A stretch of 64,000 bases of DNA from an uncultured Paracoccaceae bacterium (lineage in GTDB: Bacteria > Pseudomonadota > Alphaproteobacteria > Rhodobacterales > Rhodobacteraceae), in contig CANMQO010000001.1 in the NCBI GenBank assembly GCA_947500055.1, positions 124,001-188,000 on the forward strand, given 5' to 3'. The stretch's first letter is position 1, and every line of letters begins with the position of its first letter. Below, piece by piece: positions 1 through 8,458 of the stretch. Below the pieces are notes generated by a model, which saw only the letters and a program-made list of their open reading frames with translations, was not told where the DNA came from and made no database searches. A program made the translations under genes and the position numbers.

Positions 1-60
1 GTGGCCCCGCTGATGATCCACGACAAAGGCACCAAGAAAGAGTCGGCGACGGCCAGTTAA
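1..60 (+). CDS. C-terminal tail of an unidentified protein (partial)
   Basis: The window opens inside a reading frame of 19 codons that ends at the TAA at 58-60. The visible residues are charged and polar (ending KKESATAS), like a cytosolic tail. The next gene starts 3 nt later, which suggests one transcript. Nothing in this tail identifies a family. The first codon is GTG, but nothing shows that it is a start. Confidence 0.5.
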   Translation: MAPLMIHDKGTKKESATAS

Positions 61-63
61 ACC

Positions 64-447
64 ATGGTCGTCCGGCATATTTCAACGGGTTCCCCATTTG
101 AAAAGCAGATCGGTTACAGCCGCGCGGTTGTTGCCGATGGTTGGGTTTTTGTTGCCGGGACAACGGGTTACGATTACGCGACCATGGTGATGCCTGACAA
201 TGTGGTGGATCAGTGTCGTAATGCGCTGGCCACCATCGGGAAGGCGTTGGAGGAGGCGGGCAGCAGCCTCGACCATGTGGTGCGGGTGAATTACATCGTA
301 CCGAATGCGGATGATTGGCCCGATTGCTGGCCTGTCACATCGGCGGCCTTCGCCAAGGCGCTGCCAGCCGCCACCATGATTTCAGCCGCCTTGCAGACCC
401 CGGAAATGAAGATCGAGATTGAGGTCACCGCGCGCATTCCGGCCTAG
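64..447 (+). CDS. Rid/YjgF/YER057c/UK114 family protein
   Basis: A 127-residue single-domain protein of the usual Rid length, with the core FVAGTTGYD segment near residue 30 and a C-terminal EIEVTARIPA segment typical of the family. RidA enzymes form trimers and hydrolyse reactive enamines/imines such as 2-aminoacrylate. In RidA the catalytic arginine lies in a PARSCVEV-like stretch. The matching stretch here reads PAATMISA, so that arginine is replaced. This points to one of the Rid subfamilies without the classical deaminase residue; the substrate is unknown. It follows the preceding gene by 3 nt. Confidence 0.85.
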   Translation: MVVRHISTGSPFEKQIGYSRAVVADGWVFVAGTTGYDYATMVMPDNVVDQCRNALATIGKALEEAGSSLDHVVRVNYIVPNADDWPDCWPVTSAAFAKALPAATMISAALQTPEMKIEIEVTARIPA

Positions 448-491
448 AGCGTTATGTGATACGTGATGTTTCAGGTATTTCGTCAAACGCT
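448..491. repeat. Palindromic dispersed repeat, copy 1
   Basis: A 44-nt element bounded by AGCGTT (448-453) and AACGCT (486-491), so its ends form an inverted repeat. The inner segment TTTCAGGTATTTCGTCAAA recurs at about 15,941-15,960. A diverged inverted copy lies at about 15,871-15,905. It sits between the Rid gene and the NDUFA12 gene. Confidence 0.6.
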
Positions 492-565
492 GTGGGTGGG
501 CTTGATCACACTGGACCTTTGCCTGCGCTTGGTGCATGACAAAACCACTTAACCGGAGACGCGCA

Positions 566-949
566 ATGGGCCTTGGTCACAACATCAAACGCATTTTCAC
601 CTGGTGGGACGGTCAGTCCTTTGGCACGCAGCTATGGACCAGCCGGAATGGGCAGAAGGTTGGCGAGGATGCGGAAGGCAATGTGTTTTACCGCAATGCT
701 GATGGCAGCCGCCGTTGGGTGATTTATAATGGTGAGAATGAGGCGTCGCGCGTCACCCCCGAATGGCATGGTTGGCTGCATCACACCTGGGACGAAGCCC
801 CAAGTGAAGTAGCACCCAGGCGGAAGGATTGGGAGAAGCCACATCAGGAGAACCTGACAGGCACTGCGGCCGCTTATGCCCCTGCAGGATCCATTCGCAA
901 GGCTGCCCCTGCTGAGCGCGCTGACTACGAGGCGTGGTCACCCGAATAG
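566..949 (+). CDS. NADH:ubiquinone oxidoreductase accessory subunit NDUFA12 (B17.2)
   Basis: A 127-residue protein matching the NDUFA12/B17.2 family, a supernumerary subunit on the peripheral arm of respiratory complex I, present in alphaproteobacteria and mitochondria. Recognisable features are the N-terminal IFTWWDGQSFGTQLWTSR stretch, the GxxVGEDAEGNVFYRN block, the RRWVIYNG core and the PEWHGWLHH motif near the middle. The ATG at 566 is chosen over an in-frame ATG at 536 because GGAG at 554-557 lies 8 nt before it. A proline/alanine-rich tail follows the conserved part. The DUF2155 gene starts 13 nt downstream. Confidence 0.93.
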   Translation: MGLGHNIKRIFTWWDGQSFGTQLWTSRNGQKVGEDAEGNVFYRNADGSRRWVIYNGENEASRVTPEWHGWLHHTWDEAPSEVAPRRKDWEKPHQENLTGTAAAYAPAGSIRKAAPAERADYEAWSPE

Positions 950-962
950 GGGCCCTTTCGTC

Positions 963-1322
963 ATGCGCAAGTTTCTGACATCCTGTTTCTTCTCCGCCTT
1001 TGCCTGCGCTGCAGCGGGACAAGAGGTGACCGATGGTCCGGGCGGTGATTTGCGTGTGTTGGACAAGTTGACAGGCGCCGTCACTGATATGACCTTGCGG
1101 ATCGGCGAGACAGGCCAGCTGGGATATTTGCGTGTGAAGCTGAATGCCTGCCGTTATCCGGTGGACAACCCGTCAGGCGACGCATTTGCCGAATTGGAAG
1201 TGCATTATCAGGACGAGGCCGCGCCTGTTTTTTCCGGTTGGATGCTGGCGTCGGCCCCGGCATTGAACGCGATTGATCATCCGCGTTACGATGTCTGGGC
1301 GTTGCGCTGTATGACTTCCTGA
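963..1322 (+). CDS. DUF2155 domain-containing exported protein
   Basis: A 119-residue protein with a short signal peptide (basic MRKF start, hydrophobic stretch to AAAGQE) followed by a DUF2155 domain. The domain shows VLDKLTGAV, the central LxVKLNACRYP segment, a GWMLASAPALNAIDHPRYDVWALRC block and a paired cysteine arrangement. The family is almost confined to alphaproteobacteria and usually sits next to the NDUFA12 gene, as here; its biochemical role is unknown. Its last 37 nt overlap convergently with aat on the opposite strand. Confidence 0.88.
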   Translation: MRKFLTSCFFSAFACAAAGQEVTDGPGGDLRVLDKLTGAVTDMTLRIGETGQLGYLRVKLNACRYPVDNPSGDAFAELEVHYQDEAAPVFSGWMLASAPALNAIDHPRYDVWALRCMTS

Positions 1323-1936
1323 ACCGAGGGGAGCACCCCGGGTGCGATGAATGAGGCTTGCCCCTCAATCGCGTCCGCCAGTTGTTGGCGGTATGCGCCC
1401 CGGCTGATTTCAATCGCCCCAAGGCTGGCCAGATGGGGCGTGATGAACTGCGTGTCAAAGAGCGTGAACCCGCCTCGCCGCAACCTGTCCACCAGATAGG
1501 CCAGCGCCATTTTCGATGCATCCTTGGATCGGCTGAACATGCTTTCGCCAAAAAAGGCAGCACCAATTGTCACCCCGTAAACACCGCCCACCAGCCTGGA
1601 CCCTTCCCAGATTTCCACCGAATGCGCGTGTTTACGATGGAAAAGGGTGAGATAGAGATCGAAGATCGTGTCATTGATCCATGTCTCTTCCCGATCTGCA
1701 CAACCCGCCAGGGTTTCGGCGAAAGCGGCGTTCACGCTGGCCCGCAGATGCCCGCGTCGCATGGTGCGCGCGAGGCTGCGAGATATCCGAAAACCATCCA
1801 ATGGAAACACCCCGCGCCGCCTGGGATCAACCCAGAACACATCCGGGTCATCGCGCCCTTCGGACATGGGAAAGACGCCGACCCTGTAAGCCTGCAAGAG
1901 CAGGTCCGCTGTCAGGGTCGGTTCATCATCCCGCAT
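1286..1936 (-). CDS. aat: Leucyl/phenylalanyl-tRNA--protein transferase
   Basis: A 216-residue enzyme of the Aat family. It transfers Leu or Phe from charged tRNA to proteins with N-terminal Arg or Lys, marking them for ClpS/ClpAP degradation (N-degron pathway). The family blocks are clear: LLLQAYRVGVFPMSE near the N-terminus, the WVDPRRRGVFPLDG segment, WINDTIFDLY, HSVEIWEGSRLVGGVYGV, FGESMFSRSKDASKMAL and a C-terminal FDTQFITPHLASLGAIEISR. The ATG at 1936 is used because it starts the conserved region 4 nt after the accC stop. Co-transcription with accC is likely. Confidence 0.95.
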   Translation of the reverse strand: MRDDEPTLTADLLLQAYRVGVFPMSEGRDDPDVFWVDPRRRGVFPLDGFRISRSLARTMRRGHLRASVNAAFAETLAGCADREETWINDTIFDLYLTLFHRKHAHSVEIWEGSRLVGGVYGVTIGAAFFGESMFSRSKDASKMALAYLVDRLRRGGFTLFDTQFITPHLASLGAIEISRGAYRQQLADAIEGQASFIAPGVLPSVQEVIQRNAQTS

Positions 1937-1940
1937 CGGC

Positions 1941-3287
1941 CTAGCCGAGGTTTTGTTCCAGCCAGTGTTCCAGCCAGTGGATGTTATAGTCGCCGGTTTG
2001 CACGGCTTCTTCGGCCAGCAATGCATGGAACAGAGGGACCGTTGTATCAACGCCATCGACGATCAACTCGCCAAGTGCCCGTGCCAGTCGCGCCAGTGCC
2101 TCGGGCCGGTCGCGTCCATGGACGATCAGCTTGCCGATCAGGCTGTCGTAATATGGCGGGATGCGGTAGCCGTCATAAAGCGCGCTATCCATGCGCACGC
2201 CCAGCCCGCCGGGGGCATGGTATTGCGTGATCGTACCGGGGCAGGGGGCGAAGTTGGGCAGTTTTTCCGCATTGATCCGCACTTCGATCGCGTGCCCGTT
2301 GATTTTCAGGTCGTCCTGGGTGAACGACATTGGCTCGCCCGCGGCAACCCGCAGCTGTTCACGCACCAGATCAACCCCAAAGATCCCTTCGGTCACAGGG
2401 TGTTCCACCTGAAGCCGTGTGTTCATTTCGATGAAATAGAACTCATCGTTTTCGAAAAGGAACTCGATGGTGCCGGCGCCAATATAGTTGATTTTGGCGA
2501 CCGCGTCCGAACACACTTTCCCAATGCGCGCGCGCAGTTCGGGGGTGATGCAGGGGCCGGGTGCCTCTTCAAACACTTTCTGGTGCCGTCGTTGCAGCGA
2601 ACAATCCCGTTCGCCCAGATGAACCGCGTTGCCCTTGCCATCCCCAAAAACCTGAATTTCGATATGGCGCGGGGTGGTCAGGTACTTTTCAATATAGACT
2701 TCGTCATTGCCGAAGGCGGCCTTGCCCTCTGCACGGGCCGAATGGAACGCCTGTTCCATATCCGCTGCGGTCTGGGCGACCTTCATGCCGCGTCCGCCGC
2801 CGCCAGCGGTGGCCTTGATGATGACAGGGTAGCCGATTTCCTCGCCAATCCTTTTGGCATCCGCAAGGGTCGGTACGCCACCGTCAGAGCCGGGCACGCA
2901 AGGGACGCCCAGTTGTTTCATGGTGTCCTTTGCGGTGATCTTGTCACCCATGACCCGGATATGTTCGGCGGTTGGGCCGATGAAGGTCAGATCGTGGTCC
3001 TCAACGGCCTGCACAAAGGCTGCGTTTTCGGAAAGGAACCCGTAGCCGGGATGGATCGCCTGCGCGCCAGTGATTTCACAGGCCGAGATGATGGCCGGAA
3101 ACGACAGGTAGCTTTGCGCGGATGAGGGCGGGCCGATGCAGATCGCTTCATCCGCCATGCGCACATGCATGGCGTCGGCATCCGCGGTTGAATGCACGGC
3201 AACGGATTTGACGCCCATTTCGCGGCAGGCCCGGACAACACGCAATGCGATTTCGCCACGGTTCGCGATGAGGATTTTATCGAACAT
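1941..3287 (-). CDS. accC: Acetyl-CoA carboxylase, biotin carboxylase subunit
   Basis: A 448-residue ATP-grasp enzyme that carboxylates the biotin of BCCP with bicarbonate and ATP, the first half-reaction of malonyl-CoA synthesis. The N-terminal domain begins [21 protein letters not shown]. The glycine-rich ATP-binding loop [11 protein letters not shown] is present, as are the [17 protein letters not shown] segment, [12 protein letters not shown] and the active-site [16 protein letters not shown]. Length is typical for AccC. It lies 9 nt downstream of accB and 4 nt upstream of aat. Confidence 0.98.
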   Translation of the reverse strand: MFDKILIANRGEIALRVVRACREMGVKSVAVHSTADADAMHVRMADEAICIGPPSSAQSYLSFPAIISACEITGAQAIHPGYGFLSENAAFVQAVEDHDLTFIGPTAEHIRVMGDKITAKDTMKQLGVPCVPGSDGGVPTLADAKRIGEEIGYPVIIKATAGGGGRGMKVAQTAADMEQAFHSARAEGKAAFGNDEVYIEKYLTTPRHIEIQVFGDGKGNAVHLGERDCSLQRRHQKVFEEAPGPCITPELRARIGKVCSDAVAKINYIGAGTIEFLFENDEFYFIEMNTRLQVEHPVTEGIFGVDLVREQLRVAAGEPMSFTQDDLKINGHAIEVRINAEKLPNFAPCPGTITQYHAPGGLGVRMDSALYDGYRIPPYYDSLIGKLIVHGRDRPEALARLARALGELIVDGVDTTVPLFHALLAEEAVQTGDYNIHWLEHWLEQNLG

Positions 3288-3296
3288 CCGGTGATC

Positions 3297-3788
3297 CTAT
3301 TCGATGATCACAAGGGGGGCACCAAATTCAACGGCGCCGCCGTCTTCGACCATGATCCGCTTGATTGTGCCCGCTTTTGGTGCGGGGATATGGTTCATGG
3401 TTTTCATTGCTTCGATGATCAGCAATGTGTCACCTTCTTTGACGCTTGCCCCAACGCTGGTGAAGGGCGCTGCACCAGGTTCAGCGGCAAGGTAGACCGT
3501 GCCCACCATGGGGGAGGTGACCGCACCGGGATGTGATGCGGGATCCGAGGCTGTTTCTGCCGGGGCGCTGGCGGCTGGTGCTGCCGGTGCGGCAGCTGGT
3601 GCTGGTGCGGCGGCGGGCACACTGGCTTGCACCACTGTTTGCGTTTGTCTGCTGACCCTGACATTCAGGCTGTCGTTTTCTGCATAGTCCCGTTTGACCT
3701 GCAATTCGGTCAGATCATTTTCGCGCAGCAATTCAGCCAATGCCTGAATGAAGCTGACATCGCTGTCGTGAGAGGTTTTGTTGCTCAT
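3297..3788 (-). CDS. accB: Acetyl-CoA carboxylase, biotin carboxyl carrier protein
   Basis: A 163-residue BCCP. The N-terminal about 50 residues form the AccC-contact helix region. An Ala/Pro-rich flexible linker (about residues 55-90) follows, then the biotinyl domain with the biotin-accepting lysine in EAMKTMNH and a PMVGTVYLA strand. BCCP carries carboxybiotin between biotin carboxylase and carboxyltransferase. It is the first gene of the accB-accC-aat set, which probably forms one transcript. Confidence 0.97.
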   Translation of the reverse strand: MSNKTSHDSDVSFIQALAELLRENDLTELQVKRDYAENDSLNVRVSRQTQTVVQASVPAAAPAPAAAPAAPAASAPAETASDPASHPGAVTSPMVGTVYLAAEPGAAPFTSVGASVKEGDTLLIIEAMKTMNHIPAPKAGTIKRIMVEDGGAVEFGAPLVIIE

Positions 3789-3950
3789 ATTGTCCTCGGC
3801 CCCGTTGCCCTTCTTTTCAGCACGCGCGACGTTGCGTCACATGCGTTCTGCACGCTTATAGGGCAAGGCTGCGGAGGTGGGAAGCCGGGGAGGATTGAAA
3901 AAATCCGAAGGCAATGTTTCGTATGATGCGGCGGGGCTGGATTTGGGTGA

Positions 3951-4406
3951 TTAAGGACGGTTCTGCGCGCTGGCGGGTTCCTTGGCCTCAGGCCGTTCCG
4001 CAGGCTTGGCGTTATTCACGATATGCCCGACATCTTCCGTTTCGTTGGCAGACAGCATGTGGTCAGGCGGCAAGTCCGGCCCTGACTGCCCTGCAGGTGA
4101 TGATGCGGTGATCCCTTCCTGGCTCACGTCTTCCTCCGGATCCTTTTCGCCGGGCAACATCGGCGTGTTGTAGGGGCGTAGGGTGCGTTCGTCGGGCGCA
4201 ATCTCTCCGGGGTTGTCGGGGAAGGCGGTGCCGGAAAGCCGGGCCGTGACAACCTGTGCCACAAAGGGCCTTTCGGCAGGTAATGTCGCACTTGCATCGA
4301 CGCCTTTGACGACGGGCACCTTCTTATCGGACGGTGGTCGCTGTTCGGGCGCATAGCTGAGAGCGGGAATTGCGGTCTTGGGTGCGAGGGTGAGTGTCGT
4401 ATCCAT
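3951..4406 (-). CDS. Hypothetical proline-rich protein
   Basis: A 151-residue reading frame rich in Pro, Ala, Glu and Asp, with no membrane segment or signal peptide and no domain I recognise. The composition suggests a largely disordered, acidic protein. It has its own gap on both sides (162 nt to accB, 112 nt to the ABC operon). It could be a lineage-specific gene; that it is real rests on length and position only. Confidence 0.5.
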   Translation of the reverse strand: MDTTLTLAPKTAIPALSYAPEQRPPSDKKVPVVKGVDASATLPAERPFVAQVVTARLSGTAFPDNPGEIAPDERTLRPYNTPMLPGEKDPEEDVSQEGITASSPAGQSGPDLPPDHMLSANETEDVGHIVNNAKPAERPEAKEPASAQNRP

Positions 4407-4518
4407 TGTGAAGCTCCGAAAAGCAGAAATTCTGTCAATGATAGAATTTACCTTTCACCTTACCAGAAGCTTAACCCGCACCCTCAATATCCGTTGCATT
4501 TGAATTGAAACCTAACGA

Positions 4519-5268
4519 TCAAATCGCGAGATATTGCGCGCGCAACTCTTCATTTTCGAGGACTTCGGCGGCTGAGCCGTCAAACACAACGGTTCCGGTG
4601 TCGAGAATGACCGCCCGATCCGCGAGTTTGAGGGCCGCAACGGCATTTTGTTCGACAATCACCGTGGTGATCCCCTGATCGCGGATGATGCCCAGTGTTT
4701 TGGCGATTTCCTGCACGATGACGGGGGCAAGCCCTTCGTACGGTTCGTCAAGCAAGAGCACCTTGATGTCGCGGGCCAAGGCGCGGGCAATGGCCAGCAT
4801 CTGCTGTTCGCCGCCCGACAATGTGACGCCTTCCTGTTTGCGCCGCTCGCCCAAACGCGGGAAGAGATCGTAGATGCGTTCCAGCGACCAGCCCTTTGGC
4901 GGGGCGATCTGCGCCAGTTGCAGGTTTTCCTCTACCGTCAGCCCGGGAATGATCCGCCGGTCTTCGGGGACAAGGGCAATGCCGGCGCCGGCGGCCTCGT
5001 AGCTTTTCATTTCATGCAGCGGTTTGTGGTCGAGCCAGATTTCGCCATGCCGCAATTCGGGGTCGTCGAGTCGTGCGATCGTGCGCAAGGTGGATGTTTT
5101 GCCAGCGCCGTTGCGTCCCAGAAGGGCGAGGATTTCGCCCTCATGGATGTTGAAGCTGATATTCTGGACGATGTAGCTTTCACCGTAATAGGCCTCGATC
5201 TCCCAAATGCTGAGGTAAGCGGGGTGCGTCGCGGCGTTATTGGCGTGTTTGTTGAATGATGCGTTCAT
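4519..5268 (-). CDS. Branched-chain amino acid-type ABC transporter, ATP-binding protein (LivF type)
   Basis: A 249-residue ABC ATPase of the LivF/UrtE class. Walker A is GRNGAGKT (about residues 52-59), the signature is LSGGEQQ, and Walker B is VLLLDEP followed by the LivF-typical YEGLAP. It powers one half of the importer encoded by the five-gene minus-strand operon 4519-9805. GGAG lies 8 nt before the ATG. The 66-nt gap to the upstream livG gene holds a double hairpin, unlike the tight spacing elsewhere in the operon, so its level may be set separately. Confidence 0.93.
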   Translation of the reverse strand: MNASFNKHANNAATHPAYLSIWEIEAYYGESYIVQNISFNIHEGEILALLGRNGAGKTSTLRTIARLDDPELRHGEIWLDHKPLHEMKSYEAAGAGIALVPEDRRIIPGLTVEENLQLAQIAPPKGWSLERIYDLFPRLGERRKQEGVTLSGGEQQMLAIARALARDIKVLLLDEPYEGLAPVIVQEIAKTLGIIRDQGITTVIVEQNAVAALKLADRAVILDTGTVVFDGSAAEVLENEELRAQYLAI

Positions 5269-5284
5269 CTGCGTCTCCGGGTGT

Positions 5285-5329
5285 CAAACTTTCGCAGAAA
5301 GTTTGGGGCAATTTTTGTGCCAAAAATTG
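5285..5329. repeat. Double perfect hairpin (9-bp stems, 3-nt loops) between livG- and livF-type genes
   Basis: Two adjacent perfect stem-loops. 5285-5305 pairs CAAACTTTC with GAAAGTTTG around loop GCA. 5309-5329 pairs CAATTTTTG with CAAAAATTG around loop TGC. They are separated by 3 nt, giving a 24-nt period. The stems are unrelated in sequence but share geometry with the three-unit array at 54418-54489. They could act as RNA hairpins limiting or protecting the downstream livF message. Confidence 0.75.
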
Positions 5330-5334
5330 GCGGC

Positions 5335-6093
5335 CTAGACCTGCGCTTCGCCAAGATAGGCTTCGCGGACTTTTGGGTGACCCTTGATATTGTCGGGGGT
5401 ATCCTCGACAAGCGGCGTTCCTTGCGCCAGTACCGTGATCCGTTCGGCCAGGGAGAACACCACATTCATATCGTGTTCGATGATGGCCATGGTGATCCCG
5501 CGTTTCTGCCTGATCTCCTTGAGCAGGTTGATCGTGTTTTCGGTGTCGGCCCGTGCCATACCGGCGGTTGGCTCATCAAGCAACAAAAGCCGGGGATCCT
5601 GTACAAGGCACATCGCCATTTCCAGGCGCCGTTTATCGCCCCGCGACAGGCTGGAGGCGATCATATGCTCTTTTTCCAGCATATTCACATCGTCCAAGAT
5701 CGCCTCGGCCTGCGCCTTGATCCCTTTTTCAGCAAAAACACTTTCGATGGCATGCATCCGAAATGATCCGTCCCGCTTGGCGAAACAGGGGATCATCACG
5801 TTTTCCAACACGCTGAGATCGCTGAAAATCTCAGGTGTTTGGAATACCCGGCTGATCCCCATCTGGTTGATCTCATGCGGTTTGCGCCCCAGTACCGATT
5901 GCCCGTCGAACATAACCGACCCGCTATCGGGGATCAGTTTGCCGACCAGTACGTTCAGCAATGTCGACTTGCCTGCCCCGTTGGGCCCGATGATGGCGTG
6001 GGTGGTATTTTCTTCCACGCTCAGATTCACGTCGCCAAGCGCCTGCAGCCCGCCGAACCGTTTGTTGATGCCTTTGACTTCAAGGATTCCCAT
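5335..6093 (-). CDS. Branched-chain amino acid-type ABC transporter, ATP-binding protein (LivG type)
   Basis: A 252-residue ABC ATPase of the LivG/UrtD class. Walker A is GPNGAGKS (about residues 37-44). The signature is the less usual LSRGDKRR, a variant seen in UrtD-like proteins, and Walker B is LLLLDEPTAGM. The C-terminal GHPKVREAYLG ending is typical of LivG. It pairs with the LivF-type ATPase to form the nucleotide-binding dimer. The start has GGGAG just upstream and lies 11 nt from the livM-type gene. Confidence 0.93.
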   Translation of the reverse strand: MGILEVKGINKRFGGLQALGDVNLSVEENTTHAIIGPNGAGKSTLLNVLVGKLIPDSGSVMFDGQSVLGRKPHEINQMGISRVFQTPEIFSDLSVLENVMIPCFAKRDGSFRMHAIESVFAEKGIKAQAEAILDDVNMLEKEHMIASSLSRGDKRRLEMAMCLVQDPRLLLLDEPTAGMARADTENTINLLKEIRQKRGITMAIIEHDMNVVFSLAERITVLAQGTPLVEDTPDNIKGHPKVREAYLGEAQV

Positions 6094-6104
6094 GATCTGT
6101 CTCC

Positions 6105-7304
6105 CTATTCGGCGGGTTCGGTGGCGCTGGATTTGGCGTCATCGGGTTTCTTGCGCTTCAGCGCCGCTGCGATCCTCTGGCCGCCTTCGACCAGGCCACC
6201 GGGTAGAAAGATCACGACCAGCATGAACAGGAGCCCGAGCGTCAGGTGCCAGCCTTTGCCGACAAAGGGGTAGATGATCGTGATCACCACATCCTCGATC
6301 CCGTCGGGCATCCAGTAGAACCAGCCTTCCAGCGTTGTCTTGTTAATTTTTGACACGATGTTTTCGAAATATTTGATGAAACCCGCCCCGAGAACCGGGC
6401 CGATCAACGTGCCAGCCCCACCCAGAATGGTCATCAGGACAATCTCGCCCGAGGCCGTCCAGAACATCCGTTCGGCACCGGCTTGTGGATCCATCGAAAC
6501 GAGCAACCCACCTGCCAGACCAGCATACATGCCTGAGATGACGAAGGCCGCAAGTGTGTAGGGGCGCGCGTTCAATCCGGTATAGCTCATCCTTGTCTGG
6601 TTGGACTTGATCGCCCGCAGCATCATGCCAAAGGGTGACCGGAAAATCCGGATCGAGATGTAAAAGGCGATAATCATGATGACCGCTGCAAAGTAGTAGC
6701 CAACATTGAAGGTGAAAACCCAACCGCCCACCGATAATTCCAGACTGTCACGCATATCGAACAGCCCAAAGAACCCCGGTGTTGCTGTCTCTCCCGGCGC
6801 CAGGGCCCCGTCGAGGATGCGTGGATCGCCCGGTTTTGGCTGCAACCCGGTTTCGCCACCTGTGAGTGGTGTCAAAACCGAATAGGCCAGCGCGTAGGAC
6901 ATCTGTGCGAAAGCGAGTGTCAGGATCGAAAAGTAGATGCCTGACCGCCGCAGCGACACATAACCGATGATCAATGCGAAAACCCCTGCGATGATCACGC
7001 TGAGCAGGATTGCGGGCACAACGTTCATGCTGAGCAATTTAAACATCCACACGGCGGCGTAGGAGCCGACCCCGAGGAAGGCCGCATGCCCAAAGGACAG
7101 ATACCCGGTCAGCCCGAAGAGGATGTTAAACCCGATGGCCAGGATCCCGAAGATCACGAAGCGCTGCATCAGATCCGGGTAGCCTGCATTGAACTGCGCC
7201 ATATCTGATCCTTCGGGGAAGGGGTTCAGGATGAAGGGGGCAAGCATGGTCAGTGCCACGACAATCAGCAGCAGCCGGAAGTCTTTCTTTTCAAGTCCGA
7301 GCAT
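6105..7304 (-). CDS. Branched-chain amino acid-type ABC transporter permease (LivM type)
   Basis: A 399-residue inner-membrane permease with about ten hydrophobic segments. Characteristic LivM stretches are the [18 protein letters not shown] block (about residue 70) and [15 protein letters not shown] followed by [22 protein letters not shown]. An extra periplasmic loop of about 50 residues (around 155-205) makes it longer than E. coli LivM core regions, as in many urea/amide-type homologues. It starts 3 nt after the livH-type stop, so translation is probably coupled. Confidence 0.92.
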   Translation of the reverse strand: MLGLEKKDFRLLLIVVALTMLAPFILNPFPEGSDMAQFNAGYPDLMQRFVIFGILAIGFNILFGLTGYLSFGHAAFLGVGSYAAVWMFKLLSMNVVPAILLSVIIAGVFALIIGYVSLRRSGIYFSILTLAFAQMSYALAYSVLTPLTGGETGLQPKPGDPRILDGALAPGETATPGFFGLFDMRDSLELSVGGWVFTFNVGYYFAAVIMIIAFYISIRIFRSPFGMMLRAIKSNQTRMSYTGLNARPYTLAAFVISGMYAGLAGGLLVSMDPQAGAERMFWTASGEIVLMTILGGAGTLIGPVLGAGFIKYFENIVSKINKTTLEGWFYWMPDGIEDVVITIIYPFVGKGWHLTLGLLFMLVVIFLPGGLVEGGQRIAAALKRKKPDDAKSSATEPAE

Positions 7305-7307
7305 GGC

Positions 7308-8339
7308 TTATTCCTCCATCACGCCTTTGCGCCCCATCAGGCCGCGTGGTCGTGTCAACAGAATGATAATGGCGACAAGGTAGATGATGATCTGGTTGAT
7401 CCCGGGCAGGATGTTGATCACCGCAGACATCGACGCGAAGCTTTCGAGGATGCCAAGCAGGAAGCCTGCCGCAACCGCACCGGGCAGAGAGCCCATGCCC
7501 CCCACAACTACCACAACGAAGCTGAGCACAAGGAAATCCATTCCCATATGGTAGTTGGGTGGGTTGATCGGCACATACATGACACCAGCAAGCCCCGCGA
7601 CAGCGGCGGCAATGCCGAACATGACCGTAAAGCGCTTGTCGATATTGATCCCCAGCATGCCCACAGTTTCCCGATCCGCCATTCCGGCCCGCACCACCAT
7701 GCCGAATGTTGTAAACTGCAGGAAGGCGAACACAGCCCCGATCACGATGACCGAGAAGAAGAAATAGACCAGCCGCCAATAGGGGTAGATGATCGCGTTT
7801 GGGTCGAACCCAAAGGCCACGCCGAAATCAAAGCTGCCGGTAAAGGCGCTGGGGGCCGGTGTTGGAATGGGGTTGGCCCCGTAGAAATACTTGATCACTT
7901 CCTGCAACACGATGGCCAGACCGAAGGTCACCAGAATCTGGTCTGCATGTGGCCGTTTGTAGAAGTGCTTGATCAGCCCCCGTTCCATGATGAAGCCAAT
8001 CGTGACCATTATCGGAATGGCAAAGATGATGGAAATCGGCACGGCCCAGTCGATAATGGCATCGCCAGCCCCTTGCCCGAACCAGTCGTAGACGTAAGGC
8101 ACATCGACTTGTAGCGGGTTGCCAAGGAAATCCGTCCGCGTCTCGTCCACCACTTTGTGGCTGAGCGTCAGGAGCTTGCTGACGGTTACCGAAACGAAGG
8201 CCCCCATCATGAACAACGCGCCGTGGGCGAAGTTCACCACACCAAGTGTGCCGAAGATAAGCGTCAGCCCCAACGCGATGAGCGCATAGGCAGAGCCTTT
8301 GTCCAAACCGTTCAGGATTTGCAGGATTATCTGGTCCAT
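7308..8339 (-). CDS. Branched-chain amino acid-type ABC transporter permease (LivH type)
   Basis: A 343-residue permease. It opens with the LivH hallmark ILNGLDKGSAYALIALGLTLIFGTLGVVNFAHGALFMMGAF and contains a DQILVTFGLAIVLQEV segment and the VVVVGGMGSLPGAVAAGFLLG block. An insertion of about 40 residues after the first helices (KLLTLSHKVVDETRTDF onwards) is soluble and probably periplasmic. With the LivM-type protein it forms the translocation channel. It is separated from the binding-protein gene by a stem-loop at 8426-8451. Confidence 0.92.
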   Translation of the reverse strand: MDQIILQILNGLDKGSAYALIALGLTLIFGTLGVVNFAHGALFMMGAFVSVTVSKLLTLSHKVVDETRTDFLGNPLQVDVPYVYDWFGQGAGDAIIDWAVPISIIFAIPIMVTIGFIMERGLIKHFYKRPHADQILVTFGLAIVLQEVIKYFYGANPIPTPAPSAFTGSFDFGVAFGFDPNAIIYPYWRLVYFFFSVIVIGAVFAFLQFTTFGMVVRAGMADRETVGMLGINIDKRFTVMFGIAAAVAGLAGVMYVPINPPNYHMGMDFLVLSFVVVVVGGMGSLPGAVAAGFLLGILESFASMSAVINILPGINQIIIYLVAIIILLTRPRGLMGRKGVMEE

Positions 8340-8425
8340 GCTGGCCTCTGATCTTGGGACAAGCGCGCCGTGTCACCCGCATTTGCGGGCGTGCAAAGGC
8401 GGCACGATGTCGAGAGAAGTTGAAG

Positions 8426-8451
8426 CGGGTCACCGCAGATGCGGTGACCCG
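8426..8451. terminator. Stem-loop between binding-protein and permease genes
   Basis: Perfect 11-bp stem CGGGTCACCGC / GCGGTGACCCG with loop AGAT (8437-8440). It lies just 3' of the binding-protein gene on the minus strand. No T-run follows on that strand, so an attenuator or 3'-end-protecting hairpin, allowing more binding protein than permease, fits better than a full terminator. Confidence 0.7.
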
Positions 8452-8458
8452 GATTGTT

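Noticed and set aside
1953..3125. Long open frame antisense to accC (390 codons)
   Set aside because: It mirrors a highly conserved biotin carboxylase gene, has no recognisable motifs and no ribosome site; a by-product of GC-rich codon use.
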